A stretch of 43,554 bases of DNA from Mycobacterium intermedium (GTDB taxonomy: Bacteria; Actinomycetota; Actinomycetes; Mycobacteriales; Mycobacteriaceae): assembly GCF_002086275.1 (NCBI RefSeq), contig NZ_MVHT01000057.1, positions 1-43,554 on the forward strand. Reading direction: 5' to 3'. Under the pieces are notes generated by a model. That model saw only the letters and a program-made list of their open reading frames with translations. It did no database searches and was not told the origin of the DNA. The translations under genes and the position numbers were made by a program. Positions 33,246 through 43,016 of the stretch are shown one piece after another (positions within the stretch are counted from its first letter, which is position 1; every line of letters begins with the position of its first letter).

Positions 33246-34024
33246 CCAATCTGCTGGACGGCAAGGTAGTAGTGATCAGTGGGGTCGGTCCCGGTCTGGG
33301 CACGACCCTGGCACGCCGATGCGCGAACGAGGGCGCGGACCTGGTGCTCGCCGCCCGAAGTGCGGACCGGCTGGATGACGTTGCCAAGCAGATCATCGAC
33401 CTGGGCCGCAAGGCTGTTGCGGTGCCCACCGACATCACCGACGACAACCAGGTCAGCAACCTCGTCGACGCCACCCTGGAGGCCTTCGGCAAGGTGGATG
33501 TGCTGGTGAACAATGCGTTTCGGGTGCCATCGATGAAACCGTTGGCCGGCACCAGCTTTCAGCACATCCGGGACGCGATCGAACTCAGCGCGCTAGGGGC
33601 GCTGCGGCTCATTCAGGGCTTCACGCCGGCGCTGGCCGAATCGAAGGGCTCGGTGGTCAACGTCAACTCGATGGTGATCCGCCATTCGCAGCCCAAGTAC
33701 GGGGCGTACAAGATGGCCAAGTCCGCCTTGTTGTCCATGTCCCAGTCGCTGGCCAGCGAGCTCGGCGACCGCGGAATTCGGGTCAATTCCGTTGCGCCCG
33801 GCTATATCTGGGGGGACACGCTGCAGAGTTACTTCAACCACCAGGCGGGCAAGTACGGCACCACCGCTGAGCAGATCTATCAGGCGACGGCGGCGAACTC
33901 CGACCTCAAGCGGCTGCCCACCGAGGACGAGGTGGCGTCGGCAATCTTGTTCATGGCAAGCGATTTGTCCAGCGGCATCACGGGCCAGACGCTGGACGTC
34001 AACTGTGGGGAGTATCACAACTGA
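33242..34024 (+). CDS. Short-chain dehydrogenase (counterpart of Rv3530c)
   Basis: A 260-residue classical SDR with cofactor motif SGVGPGLG (13-20), NNA at 90-92, Ser143 and the YxxxK pair Tyr156/Lys160. The NNAF variant replaces the usual NNAG. ATG 33242 overlaps the preceding stop; the frame is open further upstream but that part lies inside the neighbour. The next gene's ATG overlaps its last base. The substrate is unknown; a hydroxy- or keto-sterol is likely from context. Confidence 0.9.
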   Translation: MTNLLDGKVVVISGVGPGLGTTLARRCANEGADLVLAARSADRLDDVAKQIIDLGRKAVAVPTDITDDNQVSNLVDATLEAFGKVDVLVNNAFRVPSMKPLAGTSFQHIRDAIELSALGALRLIQGFTPALAESKGSVVNVNSMVIRHSQPKYGAYKMAKSALLSMSQSLASELGDRGIRVNSVAPGYIWGDTLQSYFNHQAGKYGTTAEQIYQATAANSDLKRLPTEDEVASAILFMASDLSSGITGQTLDVNCGEYHN

Positions 34025-35178
34025 TGGCAGATGTAGCCGGCCGGACCGACATTGGCACCGTCGAGGACCTGCACGCGTCGGCCACCAAACTGACCGGGCT
34101 GGACGACTTCGGCTCCGACGACGACAACTACCGCGAAGCGCTGGGGGTGCTGCTCGACTCCTACCGGCGCGAGGCGGGCCTGACGGTGTTGGGCAGCAAG
34201 ATGAATCGGTTCTTCCTGCGGGGTGCCCTGGTGGCCCGCTTGCTGTCCGAAGCGGCGTGGAAGCAATACCCGGAATATGCGGACATCGCCATCGAGCGGC
34301 CGATCTTCGTTACCGGCTTGCCGCGCACCGGGACCACCGCGTTACACCGGCTGCTGGGCGCCGACCCCGCGCACCAGGGCCTGCACCTGTGGCTGGCCGA
34401 GTTTCCGCAGCCGCGACCGCCCCGCGACACCTGGGACTCAAATCCCTGGTATAGCCAACTAAACGAGCAATTCAACCGCCACCACGCAGAGAACCCGGAC
34501 TACACCGGGCTGCACTTCATGGCCGCCTATGAGTTGGAGGAGTGCTGGCAGCTGCTGCGGCAGTCGCTGCATTCGGTGTCCTACGAGACGCTCGCGCACA
34601 TACCCAGTTACGCCCAATGGTTGTCGCGGCAGGACTGGACTCCGTCTTATCAGCGGCACCGCCGCAATCTGCAGCTGATCGGGCTGAACGACGCCGACAA
34701 GCGTTGGGTGCTAAAGAATCCGAGCCACCTGTTTGCGCTGGACGCATTGCTGGCGACCTATCCCGACGCACTCGTGATTCAGACTCACCGGCCGGTGGAG
34801 ACGATCATGGCGTCGATGTGCTCGTTGGCGCAGCACACCGCACTGGAATGGTCGACGACGTTCCAGGGCGCCCAAATCGGGGCTGACCAAATGGAAACCT
34901 GGTCGCGCGGGCTGGAACGCTTCAACGCCGTGCGGGCCAAGAGCAACCCGGCGCAGTTCTACGACGTCGACTATCAGGACCTGATCGCCGACCCGTTGGG
35001 CACGGTGGCCGAGGTGTATCGGTACTTCGGCCTGACGCTGACCGACGAGGCGCGAAAAGCGATGGAAGACAGCCACGCCGAAAGCCAGACCGGTCCGCGC
35101 GCACCCAAGCACAAGTACTCGCTGGCCGACTACGGGCTCACCGCCGAAGAGGTGAAGGAGCGGTTCGCCGGTCTGTGA
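34024..35178 (+). CDS. Sulfotransferase family protein (counterpart of Rv3529c)
   Basis: A 384-residue Sulfotransfer_3-type protein. The PAPS 5'-phosphosulfate loop appears as PIFVTGLPRTGTTALHRLL (about 96-114) and the 3'-phosphate region as LKNPSHLFALDALLATYPDALVIQTHRP. It would transfer sulfate from PAPS to a lipid or sterol hydroxyl; the acceptor is not known. Third gene of the DUF1214-SDR-sulfotransferase unit. It ends 1 nt before the convergent Cys/His-protein gene, with no space for a terminator. Confidence 0.9.
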   Translation: MADVAGRTDIGTVEDLHASATKLTGLDDFGSDDDNYREALGVLLDSYRREAGLTVLGSKMNRFFLRGALVARLLSEAAWKQYPEYADIAIERPIFVTGLPRTGTTALHRLLGADPAHQGLHLWLAEFPQPRPPRDTWDSNPWYSQLNEQFNRHHAENPDYTGLHFMAAYELEECWQLLRQSLHSVSYETLAHIPSYAQWLSRQDWTPSYQRHRRNLQLIGLNDADKRWVLKNPSHLFALDALLATYPDALVIQTHRPVETIMASMCSLAQHTALEWSTTFQGAQIGADQMETWSRGLERFNAVRAKSNPAQFYDVDYQDLIADPLGTVAEVYRYFGLTLTDEARKAMEDSHAESQTGPRAPKHKYSLADYGLTAEEVKERFAGL

Positions 35179-35628
35179 TCAGTCGGGTCCCGGGTAGTCG
35201 AGGTAACCTTCGGCCACCGCGTGTTCGATGCTGTCCGACAGGCGCGGGCAGGCCTTGATGCGCGCCGGATCCCCGCCCGCGGCGCGGATCTCGGCGAAAT
35301 GGGCGCAGCGTTGCGACGAGTCGGTATTCCATTGCACCGCAGTGTGACCCGGCCCTAGCCGCCTCACGTTGACGGTCACGTGGCAGAACCGGCAGTCCAC
35401 CGGCTTCAGACCTGAGGTCAGGTAGCGTTCGCGGTCGGCACGGCTGGCCTCGGCGACAGCCGCGGCGCGTTGCGGATCGTTGCTGAAATCCCTTGACTTC
35501 GCCCAGGATCTGGAACCGCCGGTGCTCGGGGTCCGGTCGTGATCATGATCGTGATGATCCCCGTGCAGCGCCAACATCGACCGGGCTAGCCGGTCGACGT
35601 CGGGGACAGTCGGCCGATCGTCAGACAT
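35179..35628 (-). CDS. Small Cys/His protein of unknown function (counterpart of Rv3527)
   Basis: A 149-residue protein. The N-terminal part has a His/Asp cluster (HGDHHDHDHD, 22-31). The C-terminal half has four cysteines in a CxxC...C...C layout (79, 82, 108, 127) that could hold zinc or an iron-sulfur cluster. I recognise no named family. It starts 11 nt after the kshA stop, so it is the second gene of the kshA unit and is probably made together with this iron-dependent oxygenase. Confidence 0.8.
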   Translation of the reverse strand: MSDDRPTVPDVDRLARSMLALHGDHHDHDHDRTPSTGGSRSWAKSRDFSNDPQRAAAVAEASRADRERYLTSGLKPVDCRFCHVTVNVRRLGPGHTAVQWNTDSSQRCAHFAEIRAAGGDPARIKACPRLSDSIEHAVAEGYLDYPGPD

Positions 35629-35639
35629 GCTGATCGGCG

Positions 35640-36806
35640 TTACTGCGCGGGCACTTCGTCCGAGACCGACTGTTGCGCATCCCTTGCCTTCAGATTCTCG
35701 GCGACCTCTTTGTTCCAGAACTCGTTGGCCCGGGTGGTGTCCACCTCAATCTCGAAGCGCTCTACCATTTCCGGCTGGATGTCGGCTACGTCGACATAGA
35801 ACTGCTGATACCAGCGACGCAGCTGATAAACGGCGCCGTCTTCCTCGACCAACAGGGGATTCTCGATCCGGGTCTTGTGCTTCCAGATCTCGACGTCTTG
35901 CAGGAAGCCCTTGCTGACCCCGTCGGTGAAGACGCGGGAGAGCTTGTCGGTCATCTCCTCGCTCATGCCCTTCGGCTTTTCGACGATGACGCCCCACTGC
36001 AGCACGAAGGAGTTTTGCGTGACCGGGTAGTGGCAGTTGATCAGGATCGACTCGGCCTTGTAGTCGCCGTACTTGTTGTGCAGCCAGTTGATCATGAACG
36101 ACGGGCCGAAGTAGGACGCCTCGGAGTCCAGGTGCGCCTCACCGTAGGAGGTGCCCAAGTCGTCGACGTCCGGCCGGCCCACGTTGTGCAGGTACTGGGA
36201 CGCGATGTGCCCCTCGAAGACGTTCTTGAAGTACGTCGGCAACCCGAAATGGATGTAGAAGAAGTGCGCCATGTCGGTGACGTTGTCGATGATGTCGCGG
36301 CAGTTGGACCCCTCGATGAGGATGCTGTTCCACCGCCAATCGGTCCACTCGTCGGAGTGGGCCTCGGGAATGTCGGGGATCCGCACTTTGGGGTCCGGGG
36401 GATTGCCCTCGTGGTCATGCCAGACGAACAACAGCCCGCCGCGCACGTCGGTCGTCCACGACCGAGTGCGTGCGGTCTTGGGTGTGCGCTTGGCGTACGG
36501 CACCAGCTTGCAGCGCCCGTCGCCGCCCCAGCGCCAGTCGTGGAACGGGCAAGCGACCTCGTCGCCCTTGAGGGTGCCTTCGGACAGGTCGCCGCCCATG
36601 TGACGGCAGTAAGCGTCGAGGACCTTGAGCTCGCCCTGCGAGTCCGCGAACACCACCAACTTGGTGCCGAACGCGTTTATCGCGTGTGGCTTGCCGTCGC
36701 GGAAGTCCTTGGCGACGCCCAGGCAATGCCAGCCTCGGGCATACCTGGTCGGTAAGGCGCCGGGATCGATTTCCCGGACACCGACGCCCTTTGTGTCGGT
36801 ACTCAC
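35640..36806 (-). CDS. kshA: KshA, Rieske oxygenase of 3-ketosteroid 9alpha-hydroxylase
   Basis: A 388-residue Rieske non-haem iron oxygenase. The Rieske cluster ligands are Cys67, His69, Cys86 and His89. The mononuclear iron ligands are His181, His186 and Asp304, in the same positions as in the M. tuberculosis enzyme as I recall it. With reductase KshB (not in this window) it hydroxylates C9 of the steroid, which with KstD opens ring B. GTG 36806 follows a strong Shine-Dalgarno (GGAGGAGACAGG). A perfect KstR operator lies 31 nt upstream. Confidence 0.97.
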   Translation of the reverse strand: MSTDTKGVGVREIDPGALPTRYARGWHCLGVAKDFRDGKPHAINAFGTKLVVFADSQGELKVLDAYCRHMGGDLSEGTLKGDEVACPFHDWRWGGDGRCKLVPYAKRTPKTARTRSWTTDVRGGLLFVWHDHEGNPPDPKVRIPDIPEAHSDEWTDWRWNSILIEGSNCRDIIDNVTDMAHFFYIHFGLPTYFKNVFEGHIASQYLHNVGRPDVDDLGTSYGEAHLDSEASYFGPSFMINWLHNKYGDYKAESILINCHYPVTQNSFVLQWGVIVEKPKGMSEEMTDKLSRVFTDGVSKGFLQDVEIWKHKTRIENPLLVEEDGAVYQLRRWYQQFYVDVADIQPEMVERFEIEVDTTRANEFWNKEVAENLKARDAQQSVSDEVPAQ

Positions 36807-36837
36807 CCTGTCTCCTCCAGATCGCGGGGCTACTAAC

Positions 36838-36851
36838 TAGAACACGTTACA
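36838..36851. promoter_or_regulatory. KstR operator upstream of kshA
   Basis: TAGAACACGTTACA is a perfect KstR consensus match in the divergent region between kshA and the gamma-carbonic-anhydrase-like gene, 31 nt from kshA and 80 nt from the other start. Nearer the latter gene, GCGTATACGC (36903-36912) is a separate 10-bp palindrome. Confidence 0.92.
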
Positions 36852-36931
36852 GTTTTGCGGCTGGGGAGCGCAACGACCGCGGTCCGGCCAGGTTAACTAC
36901 CAGCGTATACGCATTGCGGTATATGTAATTG

Positions 36932-37456
36932 ATGCCGCTGTTTTCCTTCGAGGGTCGTTCACCAAAGGTCGATCCCACCGCTTTCGTGGCCCCTACCGCC
37001 ACGCTGATTGGCGATGTCACCGTCGAGGCAGGTGCGTCGGTTTGGTACAACGCCGTGCTGCGGGGCGACTACGCGCCGGTGGTGGTGCGCGAAGGCGCGA
37101 ACGTGCAGGACGGCTCGGTGTTGCATGCCCCACCCGGCATCCCGGTCGATATCGGTCCGGGGGCGACGGTGGCGCACCTGTGCGTCATTCACGGGGCGCA
37201 CGTGGGCCCTGAGGCGTTGATCGCCAACCACGCCACGGTTCTGGACGGCGCGGTGATCGGCGCGCGATGCATGGTCGCAGCGGGCGCGTTGGTGGTGGCC
37301 GGCACGCAGATACCTGCCGGCATGCTGGTGGTCGGTGCGCCCGCCAAGGTGAAGGGTCCGATCGAGGGAACCGGCGCGGAGATGTGGGTCAACGTCAACC
37401 CACAGGCCTACCGTGACTTGGCTCAACGGCATCTGACCGGGGTGGAGCTGGTCTAG
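36932..37456 (+). CDS. Gamma-carbonic-anhydrase-like hexapeptide-repeat protein (counterpart of Rv3525c)
   Basis: A 174-residue left-handed beta-helix protein. The metal-binding triad of gamma-class carbonic anhydrases is seen as His65, His82 and His87 (H-x4-H). RGD at 44-46 and the VWYNAVLRGD segment are typical of the family. ATG 36932 is preferred to the in-frame TTG just before it. It is divergent from kshA and shares its promoter region. Many homologues have no measured carbonic anhydrase activity, so bacterial acetyltransferase-like or structural roles remain possible. Confidence 0.87.
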   Translation: MPLFSFEGRSPKVDPTAFVAPTATLIGDVTVEAGASVWYNAVLRGDYAPVVVREGANVQDGSVLHAPPGIPVDIGPGATVAHLCVIHGAHVGPEALIANHATVLDGAVIGARCMVAAGALVVAGTQIPAGMLVVGAPAKVKGPIEGTGAEMWVNVNPQAYRDLAQRHLTGVELV

Positions 37457-37463
37457 GTTCGGG

Positions 37464-37478
37464 GGCCGCGCGGCGGCC
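37464..37478. terminator. GC hairpin in a convergent gap
   Basis: GGCCGC, loop GCG, GCGGCC forms a perfect stem 7 nt after the stop of the gamma-carbonic-anhydrase-like gene. There is no U-run. The remaining 180 bp up to the convergent LLM gene show nothing else. Confidence 0.45.
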
Positions 37479-37661
37479 GGGACGGGCCGCTATGTGCCCG
37501 CCTTCCAGCGGCAACTCGGGTACCTGCACTGATGCGCTGAAACCATCCCCGCGTGCGAGCCCCTGGAAACGCCGCTGACGTACGCAGCTGCCGCTGTCGC
37601 GCAGAGGTGGGCAGCACGACACCCGCCTTCCCGGCGAGGTCACTGTGGCTGGTGTGACGAC

Positions 37662-38545
37662 TTAGTCTTGCCACCCGGAGTGAATGTAGGTGTCGGCGAA
37701 GCGCTGCAACGAGTCCTTCTTCTTGTCTAGCGGCGCGTCGAAGCTCAAGCCGTCGAAGACCCACGGAATGGTGATGTAGTCGGTGACACCAATCTCGGCA
37801 AGCTCGCGATGACCGTCCACTCCGAACTTGTCCAAGCAGACGGCCTGGTACTCGAACGGGTCATCCGCACGGCCGTTCTCGGCAAGGAGTGCCTTGAGCT
37901 TTCGGATGGTCTCGTCCAGTTGCGCGTGTGTCATCATCGCGCTGGTCCAGCCGTCGCCGACGCGGGCGGCGCGCTTGAGGGCCACGTCGGTGTGTCCGCC
38001 GACGTAGAACGGCACCGGTTCGCTGGGGGCAGGGCTCATCTGCAGGCGGTCGAAATCGTAGAACTCGCCGTGGAATTCGACCATGCCGCCGGCCAGCACC
38101 AACTTGATCACTTCGATCATCTCGTCGACACGCTTGCCGCGGCGCGCGTAAGGCACCCCGCACCACTCGAATTCTTCTGGTGCCCAACCGATTCCGACAC
38201 CGAAGCCGAAACGGTTGTTAGTCAGGTTGGCCACCGAGCCGACCTGGCGGGCCAGCAGCAGCGGATTGCGCGAGCCGAGCTTCAGCACGTTGGTGTAGAA
38301 CCGCAGCTTGGAGGTGACGGCGCCCATCGATCCCGCCAGGATCAGCGGATCGACCCACGGGCTGTTTTCGTCAAACATCCGCTTGCCGTCGGCCGTGTAG
38401 GGATAGTCGACGGACTGCTTTTCGAAATAGAAGATCGAGTCAGGCAGCGCGATGGAATCGAACCCGACTTCCTCTGCAATCTTCGCTAATTCGAGCAGCT
38501 GGTCGATCGGGCTGAACGCGATGGAAAGCGTGTACTTCATCCGCG

Positions 38546-38549
<4 letters not shown>
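37662..38549 (-). CDS. LLM-class F420-dependent oxidoreductase
   Basis: A 295-residue TIM-barrel protein of the luciferase-like/F420 family, with ALPDSIFYFEK, LRFYTNVLKLGSRNPLLLARQVGSVANLTNNRFGFGVGIGW and PFYVGGHTDVALKRAARVGDGW. It is the last gene of a minus-strand unit: its ATG overlaps the ltp3 stop (ATGA), so it is coupled to the thiolases. I recall a membrane protein gene (Rv3524) at this place in M. tuberculosis, so this may be a species difference. A redox step on branched sterol side chains is a reasonable guess. Confidence 0.88.
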
Positions 38550-39723
<1,174 letters not shown>

Positions 39724-39724
<1 letters not shown>

Positions 39725-40785
39725 CAGTTCTTCCCTTCCAGGACCGCGACCAGATTCTGTTGCAGTGCCGGCCCGCTCGTGGCGTGTGCGAGCACCCGCC
39801 CCGCCGAGCCGTTCCAGATGTGTTGTGCGGCAAACCCGATACGTTCCAACCCGGCGGAGAACATCGGGTTGGCGGCCAGTGCGCCGCCGGAGGGGTTCAC
39901 CTTGGTCGAGTCGGACAGCCCGATCGCCTCGGCCAGGATCAGATGCTGGTGGGTGAACGGGGCGTGGATCTCGGCGACGTCGATGGCGGCGTCACCGCCG
40001 GTGGCCGCCTCGGCCGACGCCGTCGTGGACGGCGACACAGTCAGGTCGCGCGCGCCCAGCACCGGAGTTTCGATGCGATGGTCAAACCCCGTTATCCACG
40101 CAGGGTTTTCACGAAGCTCACGGGCACGGTCATCGGCAGCCAGCACGATGGCGGCGGCGCCGTCGGTGATGGGTGCGATGTCATGCCGTCGCAGCGGATC
40201 GTTGAAGAACGGTCGGGAGAGCAGTTCGTCGATGTTCTTGGCCGGCTGCACGGAATCGTTGCGCTCCGCCCGGGTGAACGAGTCGAGCGCCACCTGGGCC
40301 ATCTGCTCGGCCGTCCACTTGCCGGAGTCCAGGCCGATCCGGGCCTGCAGGCCCGCCAGCGACACCGAATCCGGCCACAGCGGCGCGACGGTGTACGGGT
40401 CGGTCTGCCGGGACAGGATCTGTCGCAGGTTCCCCGCCGAAGATTTGCCGAAGCCGTACACCAGCGCGGTGTCGACCTCGCCGGTGAGGATCTTGATGTA
40501 GGCCTCGAAAAGCGCCCACGCCGCGTCCATTTCGACGTGCGATTCGTTGATCGGCGGCACGGCGCCGATCGAGTCGATCGCGGAGATGAAGGAAAACGCC
40601 CGTCCGGCAAGGTAATCGGAGGAGCCCGAGCACCAGAAGCCGATGTCGGACTTGGTGATGCCCAGGTCTTGGTACAGCTGGGCGAAGCACGGCATCAACA
40701 TCTCGACGCCGTTGGTGGTGCCGTCGGTACGGCGAACGTGCGGGGCGTGGGCGAAGCCGACGACCGCCACATTGCGATCACTCAT
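39724..40785 (-). CDS. ltp4: Ltp4, SCP-x thiolase-like protein
   Basis: A 353-residue thiolase-superfamily protein (VAVVGFAHAPHVRRTDGTTNGVEML at the N-terminus; NPSGGALAANPMFSAGLERIGFAAQHI near the end). It resembles Ltp3 but is shorter. It lies 15 nt downstream of the double-DUF35 gene, the type of partner such aldolases need. Part of the KstR-controlled DUF35-ltp4-ltp3-LLM unit. Confidence 0.9.
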
Positions 40786-40800
40786 AGGTAGGTCAGCCCT

Positions 40801-41805
40801 TTACAGGTGGTGTTTGTAGGTGTCGTAGTCAGCGTCGGGTTCGCCGGTAGGCCGGAAGTATTCGATGTTGTCGATGCCGTATCCCCACTCCTCGCGTGGT
40901 TTCCAGACCGCCTCGACCCGCATGCCCATCCGGACCTCGTGTGCGTCGATGTCGGCAACCAGGTGCAGGAACGGGATGTCCGCGCCGTCGAGCAGCACGT
41001 AGGCCGCCACGTAGGGCGGTTTGATGCGCTGGCCCTGGAACGGGATGTTGATGATCGCGAACGTCGTCACCGTGCCCTTGTCCGGCAACTCGACGAATTC
41101 CGTCGTCGGCACGCCGGTGGCCGGGTCGGCTCCGTGCGGCGGGAAGTAGACCTTAGCTTCCTGGCCGCCATCGCTCCTGGTCCTGGCGCCCAGCAGCTTG
41201 CCCTGAGCAATGGCCCGCAGGTACGCGCTCTCCTCGTGCGAGGCGGTGTGCTGGATGGTCAGCGATATCGGCGTGACGATCATCGTCACCGGCTCGCCGT
41301 CCGTGGCCGGCGGTTCGACCTTCTCTTCCTCCTCGCCGAGCTTGAAGTAGGCGATGTCGGTGATGGCGCCGACGGTCTCGTCGGCCCAGTGCACGTGCAC
41401 CCGGGCGCCGGTGCTGATGGCGTCGGGTTCCCCAGCATCCACGGCGTGGATCAGCGGCGTGTCGGCACCGTCCAGCTTGATCAGCGCCCAGGCGAACGGC
41501 CTGTCGAGGGGCTGGCCCTCGAGGGGTTCGGGTTGCCACGTCCAGGACACGACGGTCCCGACGCTGGCCACCGGTACCATTTCGCTCAATGGTTCGTAGG
41601 TGACCGGGTCGTATTCGGCCGGCGGCACGAGCACCCGCCCGTCCGATCCGCGAACCCCCAACACGCGGCGCTCACGCAGGGCGGTGAAGAACTTGCCCAG
41701 GGTGGGACCCACCGAACGGGTGTAGTCGAAGGACAACGTCAAAGGCGCGGAGAGAGGCGGCTCGGAATGATCGATCAAGTTCAGGCCGCTTTCAGTGGCT
41801 GTCAC
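40801..41805 (-). CDS. Protein with two DUF35/OB-fold domains (counterpart of Rv3521)
   Basis: A 334-residue protein made of two similar halves. Each half has a linker with a PP motif (VLVPPAEYDP; AKVYFPPHGADP), a strand-rich OB-fold (VPVASVGTVVSWTW; VELPDKGTVTTFAII), the motif LDGADTPLIH or LDGADIPFLH, and an ending IxYF. No zinc-ribbon cysteines are seen. GTG 41805 is chosen because the TTG start further up would place the KstR operator inside the gene; operator to start is 9 nt. DUF35 proteins bind SCP-x thiolases to make aldolases, so this is the likely partner of Ltp3 and Ltp4. Confidence 0.87.
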   Translation of the reverse strand: MTATESGLNLIDHSEPPLSAPLTLSFDYTRSVGPTLGKFFTALRERRVLGVRGSDGRVLVPPAEYDPVTYEPLSEMVPVASVGTVVSWTWQPEPLEGQPLDRPFAWALIKLDGADTPLIHAVDAGEPDAISTGARVHVHWADETVGAITDIAYFKLGEEEEKVEPPATDGEPVTMIVTPISLTIQHTASHEESAYLRAIAQGKLLGARTRSDGGQEAKVYFPPHGADPATGVPTTEFVELPDKGTVTTFAIINIPFQGQRIKPPYVAAYVLLDGADIPFLHLVADIDAHEVRMGMRVEAVWKPREEWGYGIDNIEYFRPTGEPDADYDTYKHHL

Positions 41806-41814
41806 GCCTTCGAG

Positions 41815-41828
41815 TAGAACAGGTTCTA
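41815..41828. promoter_or_regulatory. KstR operator of the DUF35-ltp4-ltp3 unit
   Basis: TAGAACAGGTTCTA is a perfect and fully palindromic-armed KstR site. It sits 9 nt from the DUF35 start on the minus strand and about 100 nt from the LLM start on the plus strand. Confidence 0.93.
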
Positions 41829-41849
41829 AGAATCGTTTCAACTAGGGAT

Positions 41850-41884
41850 GATCGCAAGCGCGGCGAAGCCGGGCGCGGCGGGTC
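41850..41884. repeat. 35-bp interspersed repeat, copy 2, intergenic
   Basis: GATCGCAAGCGCGGCGAAGC... ending GCGGGTC, the same element as at 20691-20725 (33 of 35 positions). Here it is intergenic, between a KstR operator and the LLM gene, and in the same orientation relative to the downstream gene. Confidence 0.85.
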
Positions 41885-41929
41885 ATCACAATTGAAGTGG
41901 GTCCTTTTCCCAGGCATAGGAGGCTGGCA

Positions 41930-42961
41930 ATGAAGCTAGGACTACAGCTCGGATACTGGGGTGCTCAGCCGCCGGAGAATACGGCGGAGTTCGTCGCCGC
42001 GGCCGAGGACGCCGGCTTCGACGCCGTCTTCACCGCGGAGGCGTGGGGTTCGGACGCCTACACGCCGCTGGCCTGGTGGGGATCGTCGACCTCGCGCGTC
42101 CGATTGGGTACCTCGGTGGTGCAGCTGTCGGCGCGGACGCCGACGGCCTGCGCGATGGCCGCGCTGACGTTGGACCACTTGTCCGGTGGACGGCACATTC
42201 TTGGGCTGGGCGTGTCCGGGCCGCAGGTGGTCGAAGGCTGGTACGGCCAGAAGTTCCCCAAGCCGCTGGCCCGCACCCGCGAGTACATCGACATCATCCG
42301 TCAGGTGTGGGCCCGAGAAGCGCCGGTCACCAGCGACGGACCGCACTACCCGTTGCCGCTGAAGGGCGAGGGCACAACGGGTTTGGGCAAGCCGTTGAAG
42401 CCCATCACCCACCCGCTGCGCGCCGACATCCCGATCATGCTCGGCGCCGAGGGCCCCAAGAACGTGGCGCTGGCCGCCGAGATCTGCGACGGCTGGCTGC
42501 CCATCTTCTATTCGCCGCGGATGGCGGACATGTACAACGAGTGGCTCGATGAGGGGTTCGCGCGGCCCGGCGCGCGCCGCACCCGCGAGGACTTCGAGAT
42601 CTGCGCAACCGCGCAGATCGTCGTCACCGACGACCGCGCGGCCGCATTCACCGCGATCAAGCCATTCCTTGCGCTCTACATGGGCGGCATGGGTGCCGAG
42701 GACACCAACTTCCACGCCGACGTCTACCGCCGGATGGGTTACGCGGAAGTGGTCGACGAGGTCACCAGGCTGTTCCGGTCGCAACAGAAGGACAAGGCCG
42801 CCGAGGTCATCCCGGACGAACTCGTCGACGACGCCATGATCGTCGGTGACCTGGACTACGTGCGTAAGCAGATCAAGGTCTGGGAAGCCTCCGGTGTCAC
42901 GATGATGGTGGTGGCGGCTCGGAGCATTGAGCAGGTACGCGACCTCGCAAAACTGGTCTAG
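41930..42961 (+). CDS. LLM-class F420-dependent oxidoreductase (counterpart of Rv3520c)
   Basis: A 343-residue luciferase-like F420 enzyme. LGYWGAQPPEN and AAEDAGFDAVFTAEAWGSDAYTPLAWWG are at the N-terminus; LGTSVVQLSARTPTACAMAALTLDHLSGGRHILGLGVSGPQVVEGWYG is typical of the family. ATG 41930 has AGGAGG 6 nt upstream, which decides against the open frame extending upstream to 41897. Probably co-controlled by the shared KstR operator. The substrate is unknown, a sterol-derived CoA ester or alcohol being likely. Confidence 0.91.
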   Translation: MKLGLQLGYWGAQPPENTAEFVAAAEDAGFDAVFTAEAWGSDAYTPLAWWGSSTSRVRLGTSVVQLSARTPTACAMAALTLDHLSGGRHILGLGVSGPQVVEGWYGQKFPKPLARTREYIDIIRQVWAREAPVTSDGPHYPLPLKGEGTTGLGKPLKPITHPLRADIPIMLGAEGPKNVALAAEICDGWLPIFYSPRMADMYNEWLDEGFARPGARRTREDFEICATAQIVVTDDRAAAFTAIKPFLALYMGGMGAEDTNFHADVYRRMGYAEVVDEVTRLFRSQQKDKAAEVIPDELVDDAMIVGDLDYVRKQIKVWEASGVTMMVVAARSIEQVRDLAKLV

Positions 42962-42992
42962 CGCGCGTTCCGCGCCCTCCCTTGCCACGGAC

Positions 42993-43006
42993 TAGAACGC
43001 GTTCTA
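42993..43006. promoter_or_regulatory. KstR operator upstream of the decarboxylase-like gene
   Basis: TAGAACGCGTTCTA is a perfect KstR match and a perfect 14-bp palindrome. It ends 10 nt before ATG 43017, suggesting a very short or absent leader. Confidence 0.93.
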
Positions 43007-43016
43007 GATTGGCCGA

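Noticed and set aside
41806..41841. Upstream TTG start for the double-DUF35 gene.
   Set aside because: It would put the perfect KstR operator inside the coding region and has no ribosome binding site; GTG 41805 is more plausible.
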